From: CAVRXQ01 sp963849105
GTDB lineage: Bacteria; Actinomycetota; Acidimicrobiia; Acidimicrobiales; Bog-793
DNA length: 64,000 nt
Assembly (NCBI GenBank): GCA_963849105.1
Contig: CAWKGD010000004.1
Span: 1-64,000, forward strand
Direction of reading: 5' to 3'
Of the stretch, positions 43,553-51,259 are shown one piece after another. Each line of letters opens with the position of its first letter. Within the stretch, counting starts at the first letter, position 1. The translations under genes were made by a program, and so were the position numbers. Below the pieces are notes generated by a model, which saw only the letters and a program-made list of their open reading frames with translations, did no database searches and had not been told where the DNA came from.

Positions 43553-44761
43553 TCACCGAAGCGCCCCCGGAAGACCGAGAACGCGCACAGGGAGGTCGCT
43601 ATTGACGACCGATCCGTCACCGAGTTGCCCGTACGCGTTCGCGCCCCAGGCCCACAGCTCGCCATCCCTTTCAAGCGCGTAGGCCATGTCGCCACCTCCG
43701 ACCACCTGCATGACGTCGGTGAGGCCCCTCACCCGGACGGGAAGCTTGCGTTCCGACATCGCGCCGTCCCCGAGCTGGCCGAAGTCTCCGCGACCCCACG
43801 CCCACACTTCGCCATCGTTGAACAGCGCGTAGCCCGAGCACGACCCGGCGGCGATGGCGACGACGTCGCCCAGTCCTTTCACCCGTGCTGGTTTGTCCTC
43901 GTCCAGACGGATGACGCCGTTGCCAAGTTCCCCGTATCCGTCATCACCCCATGCCCACACGGATCCATCGCGACGCAGCGCATAACCCGAGTCGCCACCG
44001 GCCGCGATCGCGACCACGTCGGTGAGACCGGGCACCTTGCGCGGGATGTCCGAACCGAGACACACCGATCGCGATCCGGTCGTCGAGTCGCACTCGCCGT
44101 TTCCGAGCTGACCGAGCGAGTTGTCGCCCCACGCCCATACGGTTCCGTTCTTGAGCAGCGCGTAAGCGTCTGCCGAGCCTGATGCAATCTCAACGACATC
44201 TTTTAGGCGCGCGATGACATGCGGGACCGTAGTTTCCACTTGCCCCGAGCCTGTTCCGAGCTGTCCGAAACTGTTGTCGCCCCACGACCACGCGCTTCCG
44301 TTGCGAGAAATCGCGTACGCAGCGAACGCGCCGGCTGCGAGATAGGACACCGCGGGCAGGCTGCGCACAAGACCCGGGACCGGGCGGAGCGCGAACCTTT
44401 CGTCGGCGAGTTCACCCGTGCTGTCGTCTCCCCAAGCAAATACCGTGCCGGCGCGCGTGACGCCATACGCGCTGTTGCCACCGCCTGCCACACGGGTCAC
44501 CGCTGTGAGAGATCGGACCCCAACCGGAACGGTGCGGATCAGACCCTGTGCTGCATCACCTAGTTGACCCTCGAGGTCGTCGCCCCACGCCCACACCCGG
44601 CCATCGGACAGGACCGCGTACCCCGCGTAGCCTCCGGCGGCGACCCGCAGGATTGAATTCGCTTTGCGGACCGAAGCCTCCGCGTTGGCTGCGCCGGGTC
44701 GCGCAGTGACGATCGCGCCGGACCCCGCCAACAGGACGACAGCGAGGATCTGGCCGAGCAC
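43553..44761 (-). CDS. Secreted RCC1-repeat beta-propeller protein
   Basis: About 402 residues. A signal sequence (VLGQILAVVLLAGSGAIV to about residue 25) leads to seven RCC1 repeats, each with a W-x-WG-DD-x-x-GQLG core (for example WAWGDDLEGQLG, WSWGDNSFGQLG, WAWGANAYGQLG) and a preceding GGxxxGYAL strand. Seven blades close one propeller. Such secreted propellers include BLIP-II, which binds beta-lactamases; no such link can be shown here. GTG at 44761 is preferred; a TTG at 44797 would place the start in the tRNA-like T-arm. Confidence 0.85.
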   Translation of the reverse strand: MLGQILAVVLLAGSGAIVTARPGAANAEASVRKANSILRVAAGGYAGYAVLSDGRVWAWGDDLEGQLGDAAQGLIRTVPVGVRSLTAVTRVAGGGNSAYGVTRAGTVFAWGDDSTGELADERFALRPVPGLVRSLPAVSYLAAGAFAAYAISRNGSAWSWGDNSFGQLGTGSGQVETTVPHVIARLKDVVEIASGSADAYALLKNGTVWAWGDNSLGQLGNGECDSTTGSRSVCLGSDIPRKVPGLTDVVAIAAGGDSGYALRRDGSVWAWGDDGYGELGNGVIRLDEDKPARVKGLGDVVAIAAGSCSGYALFNDGEVWAWGRGDFGQLGDGAMSERKLPVRVRGLTDVMQVVGGGDMAYALERDGELWAWGANAYGQLGDGSVVNSDLPVRVLGLPGALR

Positions 44762-44785
44762 GCCGACGTCATTCGGACGACGAAA

Positions 44786-44872
44786 TGGAAGCCGCAAGGG
44801 ATTCGAACCCGTCTCTCCACTTTGAGAGGGTCAACAGCGATCAGCCGATCTCCCGGCCGACCAAGCTTTCCC
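44786..44872 (-). ncRNA. Degenerate tRNA-like sequence
   Basis: On the minus strand an 87-nt stretch ends with a canonical T-arm core (GGGTTCGAATCCC) and a 3' GGCTTCCA. Upstream are a D-arm-like GGTC...GATC hairpin with a GG-containing loop and a hairpin CTCTC-AAAGTG-GAGAG where a long variable arm would be. Length and order match a type II tRNA, but the acceptor needs a bulge, and neither candidate anticodon loop has a good stem. It looks like a decayed or unusual tRNA. Confidence 0.35.
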
Positions 44873-44888
44873 TCTCGTGTTTCGACGG

Positions 44889-45554
44889 TCAGGCCGCGCC
44901 CTGTCGGATGGCCGCCATTTCCTGCGCGAACGCGTCGGAACCACCGCCGAACCACATCGCGGCCACAGGCGGCGGCAGGTATTCGCGCATGCCTTCCAAG
45001 AGGTCGTCGGGCAGCGCTTCGATCGCGAGTCCGAAGGGCAACCAGACCCGTGTGCCGGTGTACTGCGAAAGTGCGTGCCCTGGGAGCGCCCCCCACTCCT
45101 CTGGCGAAATGACGCGCGCTGCGATCGGCAGCACCTCGTCCTCCTCCTCACTGAGGTGTGGCGCGAGCGTCTCGAGGAGAGACTCACACGCATCGGCGAG
45201 TGCTTTGCCGTCGGAAGCGGAGCCGCTTGTCCCAAAGCGCTCCGCTGCGCGCTGTGCCGCTTCAAGACCCGAAATCACGGAACGGTGTTGGGCGTCCATT
45301 CGCGAGAAGAGCTCCTGGTGTTCAGGCGCTCGCTCCAAGAGGAGCGGGTACAGGAGTTCGTCCTCAGAGTCATGATGGACATGAAGGAGCCAAAGCAACT
45401 CACCGAGATAGTCGGCGAGGCGGAGGGCACGCTCGGTGTCTGCTTCGCTCACCGCCGTGACCTGATTCCGTGCGTCGTGGAGACCACGCCTGAACGCTTC
45501 GTGTACGGAGTACATGTCGCGAACGTCGGTCAGATTCGGATTGTCGGCGGTCAT
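44889..45554 (-). CDS. Hemerythrin HHE domain protein
   Basis: A 221-residue protein. Seen: VHEAFRRGLHD, LLHVHHDSEDELLYPLLL, MDAQHRSVI and LAPHLSEEEDEVLPIA, giving the His/Glu ligands of a di-iron four-helix bundle as in hemerythrin-like oxygen or NO sensors. The C-terminal 70 residues (LPGHALSQYTGTRVWLPFG) are an extra segment found in some actinobacterial members. ATG at 45554 has GAGAGG 8 bp upstream and overlaps the stop of the small gene before it (ATGA). Confidence 0.88.
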   Translation of the reverse strand: MTADNPNLTDVRDMYSVHEAFRRGLHDARNQVTAVSEADTERALRLADYLGELLWLLHVHHDSEDELLYPLLLERAPEHQELFSRMDAQHRSVISGLEAAQRAAERFGTSGSASDGKALADACESLLETLAPHLSEEEDEVLPIAARVISPEEWGALPGHALSQYTGTRVWLPFGLAIEALPDDLLEGMREYLPPPVAAMWFGGGSDAFAQEMAAIRQGAA

Positions 45555-45778
45555 CGGGTTCCTCTCTCGTGTGGACGCACGCATTTTGCACGTTGTGCGC
45601 GATGCAGGTCGACTGGAATCCGCTGTCGGGTGATCAACCCCGGCGGCCGGCGGGAGGAGGACCCAAACTCCCCAGGATTCGGCGAGTACTTACACCCCTT
45701 TTCGTCGCAGTCGAACCATTCCTCGATCGGCTTGCCGACGTCCGCCACAGCGGTTCCTTGAGCGAATTCCTGTGTCAT
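45551..45778 (-). CDS. Small hypothetical protein between lipoprotein and hemerythrin genes
   Basis: A 75-residue frame starting MTQEFAQGTAVADVGKPIEE and containing a CDEKGC pair. Both ends overlap neighbours by 4 bp in ATGA arrangements (at 45775-45778 and 45551-45554), which argues for real translation. The C-terminal half is Arg-rich and looks less natural. No family recognised. Confidence 0.4.
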   Translation of the reverse strand: MTQEFAQGTAVADVGKPIEEWFDCDEKGCKYSPNPGEFGSSSRRPPGLITRQRIPVDLHRAQRAKCVRPHERGTR

Positions 45779-46479
45779 GAAGGTCCCTTTGACGTGCTTC
45801 CTGTCGCCCTGGGCGGCTGCCTGAAGTGCTGGCAGGCAGCCATTGCCGTTTGGAACAGCGGGCTATGAGGGTTGAGGTCGCTCTTGCTGCCCTTCCTGAC
45901 GCTGATCCGGATGCCGATGGCGCCATTGCTGGACGTCGGGTCGGGAAAGTCGGTGATGCCGTGGGTGCGCATGCACTCGGAGAACCGGAGGGCGTTGGCG
46001 AGAATTTGCGTCTGCTGCGCCGGCGACGGTGGCTGGCCTTTGTTTGGGCTGTACTTGGCGCAGACCCGCTGAGCAGCCTGGAAGGACGACGAATTCGGAT
46101 CGATCCCGTTCATCGTCACTTGGCCCTGGCCGTTCGGGTCGGGGAAGTTCGGGTCGCCGTGCGTCTGCATGCACTCGGCGAACTTGACCGTGACCCCGGC
46201 CATCGTGAAGCTTCCTTGTCCTCCCGGAACGGCCGTTTTGCCGCCGCCACCTGCGGAGCCGGTGTTGCCGCCGGTGTTCTGATTGGTCGTGGGAGCCATC
46301 GTCGTCGTCGAAGGTGAGGACGATCCGATGCTCGCGACGCCTGGTCCCGAGGCACCTCCGCACGCCGCGAACAAGAGTCCCACCGAACCGAGCACGAAGG
46401 AGGCGAGCGCGACTCGCCGGAAGAGGAGGTGGCGCCCGCCCCGCTTCGCCGCGATCTGCAATTTGATTATGCCGCCCAC
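45775..46479 (-). CDS. Lipoprotein with two CMxxHG-FPDP modules (paralog 1)
   Basis: A 234-residue lipoprotein. The lipobox is LFAAC, followed by a linker PGVASIGSSSPSTTTM that two other proteins in the window share. Then come two copies of a module: FAECMQTHGDPNFPDPNG ... RVCAKYSP, and FSECMRTHGITDFPDP ... AACQHF. Each module has one Cys three residues before a His and a second Cys about 35-50 residues later, so two disulfides or metal sites are plausible. GTG at 46479 has GGAGGG 9 bp upstream. It heads a run with the small gene and hemerythrin gene and is divergent from the exported protein at 46629. Confidence 0.8.
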   Translation of the reverse strand: MGGIIKLQIAAKRGGRHLLFRRVALASFVLGSVGLLFAACGGASGPGVASIGSSSPSTTTMAPTTNQNTGGNTGSAGGGGKTAVPGGQGSFTMAGVTVKFAECMQTHGDPNFPDPNGQGQVTMNGIDPNSSSFQAAQRVCAKYSPNKGQPPSPAQQTQILANALRFSECMRTHGITDFPDPTSSNGAIGIRISVRKGSKSDLNPHSPLFQTAMAACQHFRQPPRATGSTSKGPS

Positions 46480-46507
46480 GAGGACCCCGCCCTCCTGTCC
46501 CGCGGGA

Positions 46508-46543
46508 TCGTTGTACGCCGATGGTGGTTGCACGGCGGTTACG
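46508..46543 (-). promoter_or_regulatory. Conserved upstream block, copy A
   Basis: Upstream of lipoprotein paralog 1 by about 30 bp. Minus-strand landmarks are CGTAACCG, GCAACC 11 bp on, then TCGGCGTACAACGA. The same order and spacing are found upstream of paralog 2 (copy B). The paired AACC cores one helical turn apart suggest a protein binding site, and TACAAC could be a -10 element. Confidence 0.5.
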
Positions 46544-46628
46544 GGCACTGCTTGTGATCGAACCTTTCGGACAGCTGGAGCGTTAATAGGTATGAGAGGG
46601 GCGCTAGCTCCAAAGGAGCCCGGGTTCC

Positions 46629-47189
46629 GTGAGGCTGCATCCTGGACGCAGTTGGCATCGAGTCGGGGAAGTGACCGTGTCGCTACTCGCCGGAGCGTTG
46701 CTAATCGCTGCCTCCGGGAGCGCTGAGGCGGCACCTAAATCTTCCTTGACGAGCGACTCTTCCTTGACAAGCGCCTTGTCGGCGAATGAGCCGACCCTGT
46801 GCGAATCGGTAGCAAATCTCACTCATCTCGTCGTGCGTCGTACTGACGCATCCCCCCAGAATCACTTTCGCTTTTCCTTTCCCGCCATGGTCACCGTGAA
46901 CGATGTCGCATTGGTTCGAGAAGCGGCGAGATCACTCTGCGCGCTACCGAGAATGCCGAGCGGCGTTCATAGCTGTCCGGCTGATTGGGGCATCACCTAC
47001 CATCTCAGCTTCTCCTCAAATGCTCGGACGTTTCCAACGATCAGCATCGCCGCGACGGGTTGTCAATCGGTCAGCGGACTTGTGCCAGTTCGATGGGTTG
47101 CGCCGTCGCCCGAATTCTGGAGGATCCTTGGAAAGGCGATGGGACTAACAAAAGCCGACCAACAGACGTTCGCGGGCAGCAGGCCGTAA
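46629..47189 (+). CDS. Exported hypothetical protein
   Basis: A 186-residue protein with a signal sequence (TVSLLAGALLIAASGSAEAAP, cleavage near residue 35). The mature part has four Cys (LCESVANL, SLCALP, HSCPADWG, TGCQSV) that could form two disulfides. No family recognised. It is divergent from lipoprotein paralog 1 and precedes the FtsX-type permease on the same strand. The GTG start is at 46629. Confidence 0.55.
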   Translation: MRLHPGRSWHRVGEVTVSLLAGALLIAASGSAEAAPKSSLTSDSSLTSALSANEPTLCESVANLTHLVVRRTDASPQNHFRFSFPAMVTVNDVALVREAARSLCALPRMPSGVHSCPADWGITYHLSFSSNARTFPTISIAATGCQSVSGLVPVRWVAPSPEFWRILGKAMGLTKADQQTFAGSRP

Positions 47190-47416
47190 ACGTCGTCGTC
47201 GCCTTCAACGCCAAGAGCGGACTCCTCTTTGTAGCAAATTCACTGATTGATAGTTACGAGGACACGTTCGCGAAGGGTCGCGGCTCTTCTCAAATTGAGC
47301 CCCCGAGGGCGGTATCACGAGATCGCCAGTGTGGCCACCAACCTCGACGAGGTTTCGCGGCAGGTGCAGACTTCAGTGATCGTCAGCGATTCAGCGCCCG
47401 GGGGGAACTGAGCGAC

Positions 47417-49987
47417 TTGAGACCGGTACTTAATGTCGCCTGGTACCGGACGCGCGCGACCTTCGGCCGAAGCTGGGTCAGCTATCTGACCCTGGCCCTG
47501 CTCGTTGCGTCGTTGGGTGGTCTCGCCATGGCGGCCGTCGCTGGCGCCAGGCGCACCCAGTCGTCCTTCTCCACGTACCTGGCCCATACAAACCCGTCGA
47601 ACCTCGAGATGACTGAATTTGGCGGGGCGACAAGTGGCGGTGGCAGCGCGAACTACTCAGCGTCGATCCTCGATCGGATCGCTCGGCTGCCGGGGGTGAA
47701 ACACGTTGAAGTCGCAATTCCCCTTCTCGCAGTTCCTCTGAACCGAAACGACGCGCCCATCCTCGACAGCGCCACTTTGTCCTCGACAATCGCGCTTGCC
47801 AGCGTCGACGGTCTCTTTTTCAACCAAGATCGGCTCGTCGCTACCGAGGGCAGGTTGGCCAACCCCGATCGAGCCGACCAGATCGTGATGACCGCGATCG
47901 CGGCCCAGGTGCTCGGATTCCACGTTGGGCAGAACATCTCGTACGGTCTTTACACCGCGGCACAGGAGAACCTGCCCGGCTTCGGCACAGCGCGAGTGCC
48001 ACCCCATCGCCGCATCGAGGCGAGGCTGGTCGGGCTCGTCCAAATGAGCACGGCGATTGTCCAGGACGACATCGATCGCCTCCCGACCTTCGTCTTTTTC
48101 ACCCCGGCATTCGCTCACCAGGTGCTCGCCGACAAAGGGCAAGGCACGGAAGGTGCGATCACCTACGGGCTGCAACTCGTCCACGGAAACCGTGGCGTTG
48201 TCGCTGTAGAGCGGGAACTAGCCAGTCTTGTTCCACCCGGCACGACCTATGCCTTCCATGCCGCGGCACCGGTCGCGACAAAGGTCGACCTGACGGTGAA
48301 GCCACTCGCGATCGCGCTCGGAGTGTTCGGTGCAATTGCCGCGATGGCCGCGCTGCTCATCGGCGTCCAAGTCATCTCACGTCAACTGCGAGCCGCCAGC
48401 GAAGACCGGATGGTCCTGCGGGCTCTCGGTGCTGACCCCAAGACCACAACCGCTGACGGGCTGATCGGCATCCTGGCCGCCATCGTCGTGGGTTCGTTGC
48501 TCGCTGCGGTCGTGGCAGTCGCGCTGTCGCCCCTCGCGCCCCTCGGACCGGTGCGTTCGGTCTATCCGGGGGGAGGAGTCGCGTTCGACTGGACTGTTCT
48601 CACCGTCGGCTTCGGGGTTCTCGTTGGTGGGCTCGGCGCGATCGCCGTTGTGCTCGCTTATCGAGGAGCGCCCCATCGACTCGCGCAACTCTCGCGCCTT
48701 GATCCTTCTTCTGGCTCGAAAGTGGCGGAAGCGGTCACATCGTCGCTTCCTCCCACTGCTGGAATCGGAGTTCGATTTGCACTCGACCCGGGAAGGGGTC
48801 GTACCGCGGTGCCGACTCGGCCGGCGTTGCTCGGCGGCATCCTCGCCGTCGCGCTCGTGGTGGCGACCCTCACCTTCGGTAGCGGCCTGCGGTCGCTCGT
48901 CTCGCATCCCGCGCTCTACGGGTGGAACTTCACTTACCTGCTCAATCCGACCAACAACGTGCCCCCCCAGGCCATTTCGCTTCTCCAACACGATCGCGAC
49001 GTCGCCGCGTGGACGGGTTACGACTACAACGTTGCCGAGATCGACGGCCAGTACGTTCCGTTCTTGTTCCAGTACGACCACCCACAAATCAGCCCCCCGA
49101 TTCTCGCCGGTCATAGGATCGACAACAGACACCAGATCGTTCTGGGCGCTGCGACGATGGCGCAGCTTCACAAGCGCATCGGCGACACGGTCACCGTGAC
49201 TTACGGCACGCCGAAAGACGCCCCCATCTATGTCCCGCCAACCCAGCTCGTCATCGTGGGTACCGCCACGCTGCCCGCAGTCGGGTTCTCGAGCGTCGTC
49301 GACGATCACACGTCGATGGGCACCGGCGCGGTGATCTCCGAGTCAGCTCTTCCGGCCGCGTTCAACAAAGCCCTACAAAGCTCCAACCCGACGCTCAACG
49401 GGCCGAATTTGGTCTTTGTTCGCCTGCGCACTGGCGTCTCGGATCGAGTTGGGCTTGCCGAACTGCGGCACATCGTGGCCGTCGCCAACCGCGTTCTCGC
49501 CGCCGTTCCGAATAACGGCGGCGCCGCTGGCAGTGTCTCTGTCCTCGGCGTGCAACGCCCGGCAGAGATCGTGAACTACGGAACCATCGGCGCCACGCCC
49601 GCATTACTCGCATCCGCGCTCGCCCTCGGCGCGATCATCGCCCTCAGCCTCACTCTGGTGGCGTCGGTGCGGCGACGGAGATACGACCTCGCGTTGTTGA
49701 AGACGCTCGGGTTTACTCAGCGACAGTTAGCCGCTGCAGTGGCCTGGCAAGCGTCGGTAGCGGCCGTCGTCGGGATCGTTATCGGAGTGCCACTCGGAAT
49801 CGTGGTTGGCCGTTGGCTCTGGGTCCTTTTTGCTCGCCAGATCTACGCGGTTCCGCAGGCCAGTGTTCCCGTGATTTCCGTTGTCCTGGTCTCAGTCGGG
49901 ACATTCGTTCTCGCAAATCTGGCGGCGGCCGTACCGCGCCGTAGCGCGGCCCGAACCTCCACGTCATTTCTCTTGCGGGCTGACTAA
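47417..49987 (+). CDS. FtsX-family ABC permease without a neighbouring ATPase
   Basis: About 857 residues. One N-terminal helix (SYLTLALLVASLGGLAMAAV) leads to a large periplasmic domain, then helices at about 295-400 (FtsX core), a second periplasmic domain and a C-terminal FtsX core ending near 850 (LALLKTLGFTQRQLAAAVAW). This double layout is that of MacB/LolE-like substrate-extracting permeases. A frame continues upstream to 46985 but overlaps the exported-protein gene, so I place the start at TTG 47417, preceded by GGGGGAA. A 54-codon frame (47247-47411) lies just before it and is unclassified. No ATP-binding gene is adjacent. Confidence 0.8.
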   Translation: MRPVLNVAWYRTRATFGRSWVSYLTLALLVASLGGLAMAAVAGARRTQSSFSTYLAHTNPSNLEMTEFGGATSGGGSANYSASILDRIARLPGVKHVEVAIPLLAVPLNRNDAPILDSATLSSTIALASVDGLFFNQDRLVATEGRLANPDRADQIVMTAIAAQVLGFHVGQNISYGLYTAAQENLPGFGTARVPPHRRIEARLVGLVQMSTAIVQDDIDRLPTFVFFTPAFAHQVLADKGQGTEGAITYGLQLVHGNRGVVAVERELASLVPPGTTYAFHAAAPVATKVDLTVKPLAIALGVFGAIAAMAALLIGVQVISRQLRAASEDRMVLRALGADPKTTTADGLIGILAAIVVGSLLAAVVAVALSPLAPLGPVRSVYPGGGVAFDWTVLTVGFGVLVGGLGAIAVVLAYRGAPHRLAQLSRLDPSSGSKVAEAVTSSLPPTAGIGVRFALDPGRGRTAVPTRPALLGGILAVALVVATLTFGSGLRSLVSHPALYGWNFTYLLNPTNNVPPQAISLLQHDRDVAAWTGYDYNVAEIDGQYVPFLFQYDHPQISPPILAGHRIDNRHQIVLGAATMAQLHKRIGDTVTVTYGTPKDAPIYVPPTQLVIVGTATLPAVGFSSVVDDHTSMGTGAVISESALPAAFNKALQSSNPTLNGPNLVFVRLRTGVSDRVGLAELRHIVAVANRVLAAVPNNGGAAGSVSVLGVQRPAEIVNYGTIGATPALLASALALGAIIALSLTLVASVRRRRYDLALLKTLGFTQRQLAAAVAWQASVAAVVGIVIGVPLGIVVGRWLWVLFARQIYAVPQASVPVISVVLVSVGTFVLANLAAAVPRRSAARTSTSFLLRAD

Positions 49988-50330
49988 GCATCTGCCGCGC
50001 GAAACCTGGTACTGCCAAGCACGCTTCGCGCACGTAACGCGCACGCAAGGATCCAGCGGCGGGCCTGCTCGCGCGCGCTACACGCGCGTGACGAGCTTCG
50101 GACGCGCGCCAGCCGGAGGGACGTCGCGAGTCCCGACTCGGCGCGTGGCTGTCCCGGCGGTCGGGGGCAGTCGCAGCGGCTCATCTCGACGCGCATTAGG
50201 GGACGCGTTCCGCTTCAATGCCTTTACTTCACAGTTTGCTTATCCGGACTTCGCTCCGAAAGCGGATGCACCGCGGTTACGAAACCGCCTGCCAGCCGTC
50301 CGCTCAACTTCGCTCGCCACTCAACGGCGA
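49988..50330. other. Intergenic between convergent genes
   Basis: About 343 bp between the permease and the convergent lipoprotein. It contains alternating GC stretches (GCGCGCGCTACACGCGCG near 50071) that can form a hairpin, and copy C of the conserved block at 50256-50293. No gene is called. Confidence 0.45.
50256..50293 (-). repeat. Conserved block, copy C (orphan, downstream of paralog 2)
   Basis: Minus strand: GGCGGTTTCGTAACCG, then GCATCCGCTTTCGG. It is closely similar to copy B over about 38 bp and in the same orientation, but lies 3' of the lipoprotein gene. Within it GCGGTT-TCGT-AACCGC forms a 6-bp hairpin. Direct repeats on both sides of a gene suggest an old tandem duplication or a mobile unit. 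Confidence 0.5.
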
Positions 50331-50897
50331 CTATGGCGCGGGTGATGCTCCGCAGACCTTCGCGGCGGCGGAGTAATTGGGGTTGCTTTCGATGGACTGC
50401 GACTGGGACACCGACTGCAGGAAGCCGCCGTTTGCACTTGGTTCTGGGAAGTTCGTCACCCCGTGGGCGTGCATGCACTCTGAGATCTTGAGATCCTGCG
50501 CAAGGTACTTTTCCTTTTCAGCCTGAGACTCGACGGCGCCTGCCGCGAGCGCCAGCGCGTGGCACGCATTGTCCGCCTTGATCATCTGCGGCGAGTATTT
50601 CGTGTACCCCAACTTGTTCAGCTCGTCGCCCTGATACGGCGGGTCGGGGAAGTTCGGCAGTCCGTGCTTGCGCACACAGGCGGCCCACTTCGTCATCGCG
50701 ACGAGCTGTTGTGCAGTCGGCGGACCGCCGCTGCTGCCGGCAGCCCCACCCGCGGTCGTGGTTGACGTGGACGAGCCGATTTTCGCGACTCCCGGCAACG
50801 CCGAGCCAGAGCCGCAGGCGGCAAAGAGCACCGCCACGGCGGCAAGTGCCAGCCCGACCCCAGCGGCACGCAGCTTCCTTGTTCGAGCGGTTCGCAT
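50331..50897 (-). CDS. Lipoprotein with two Cx3HG-FPDP modules (paralog 2)
   Basis: A 188-residue lipoprotein. The lipobox LFAAC follows a hydrophobic signal (GVGLALAAVAV), then the shared linker PGVAKIGSSTSTTT. Module 1 is WAACVRKHGLPNFPDPP with a later NACHAL, and module 2 is ISECMHAHGVTNFPEP with a later KVCGAS. It is shorter than paralog 1. A binding site GGGAG lies before two nearby ATGs (50903, 50897). It is convergent with the permease and follows conserved block copy B. Confidence 0.8.
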   Translation of the reverse strand: MRTARTRKLRAAGVGLALAAVAVLFAACGSGSALPGVAKIGSSTSTTTAGGAAGSSGGPPTAQQLVAMTKWAACVRKHGLPNFPDPPYQGDELNKLGYTKYSPQMIKADNACHALALAAGAVESQAEKEKYLAQDLKISECMHAHGVTNFPEPSANGGFLQSVSQSQSIESNPNYSAAAKVCGASPAP

Positions 50898-50939
50898 CAC
50901 CATCGGCTCCCGCGAGGCTCGCAATTCCCTTCCTCGCTC

Positions 50940-50991
50940 TCGTTGTACGCCGAAAGCGGTTGCGGCTCGGTTACGAGACCGCCCACCTGCC
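50940..50991 (-). promoter_or_regulatory. Conserved upstream block, copy B
   Basis: About 43 bp upstream of paralog 2. Minus-strand order: GGCGGTCTCGTAACCG, GCAACCGCTTTCGG, CGTACAACGA. It shares the 3' half with copy A and the 5' half with copy C. The stretch from here to the IS1380 element at 51260 (about 270 bp) holds no gene that I can support. Confidence 0.5.
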
Positions 50992-51259
50992 GGCGATCCG
51001 GGGCAGGCCTAGCCCGGTGTCTCAGCTGAGCGATAAGGGACGCGCGTTCAAGTACAGCGAATCCGTTCTTCTCCTTCGTATCGGTCACTCATTCCTCTGG
51101 CGCCGTCGATCTTTTCGGGGCGAGCGAGTCCGCGCCAGAGAACGAGTAAACCGTGCCAAAAAGCTGATCAACATCGGCGACCCAACCGTCTATCTAGCGA
51201 GTCCGGTGCTGCGGTTGTCGAACACCTGAACAGTCACCGTGTGGGTCTCAGTCCCTAAG

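Noticed and set aside
46985..47416. N-terminal extension of the FtsX-type permease
   Set aside because: It overlaps the exported-protein gene at 46629-47189 in another frame and has no resemblance to a permease. The membrane domain begins only after 47417.
49988..50250. Possible decayed fourth lipoprotein after conserved block copy C
   Set aside because: I read the leftward frames here and found neither a lipobox nor any CxxxHG or PDP remnant.
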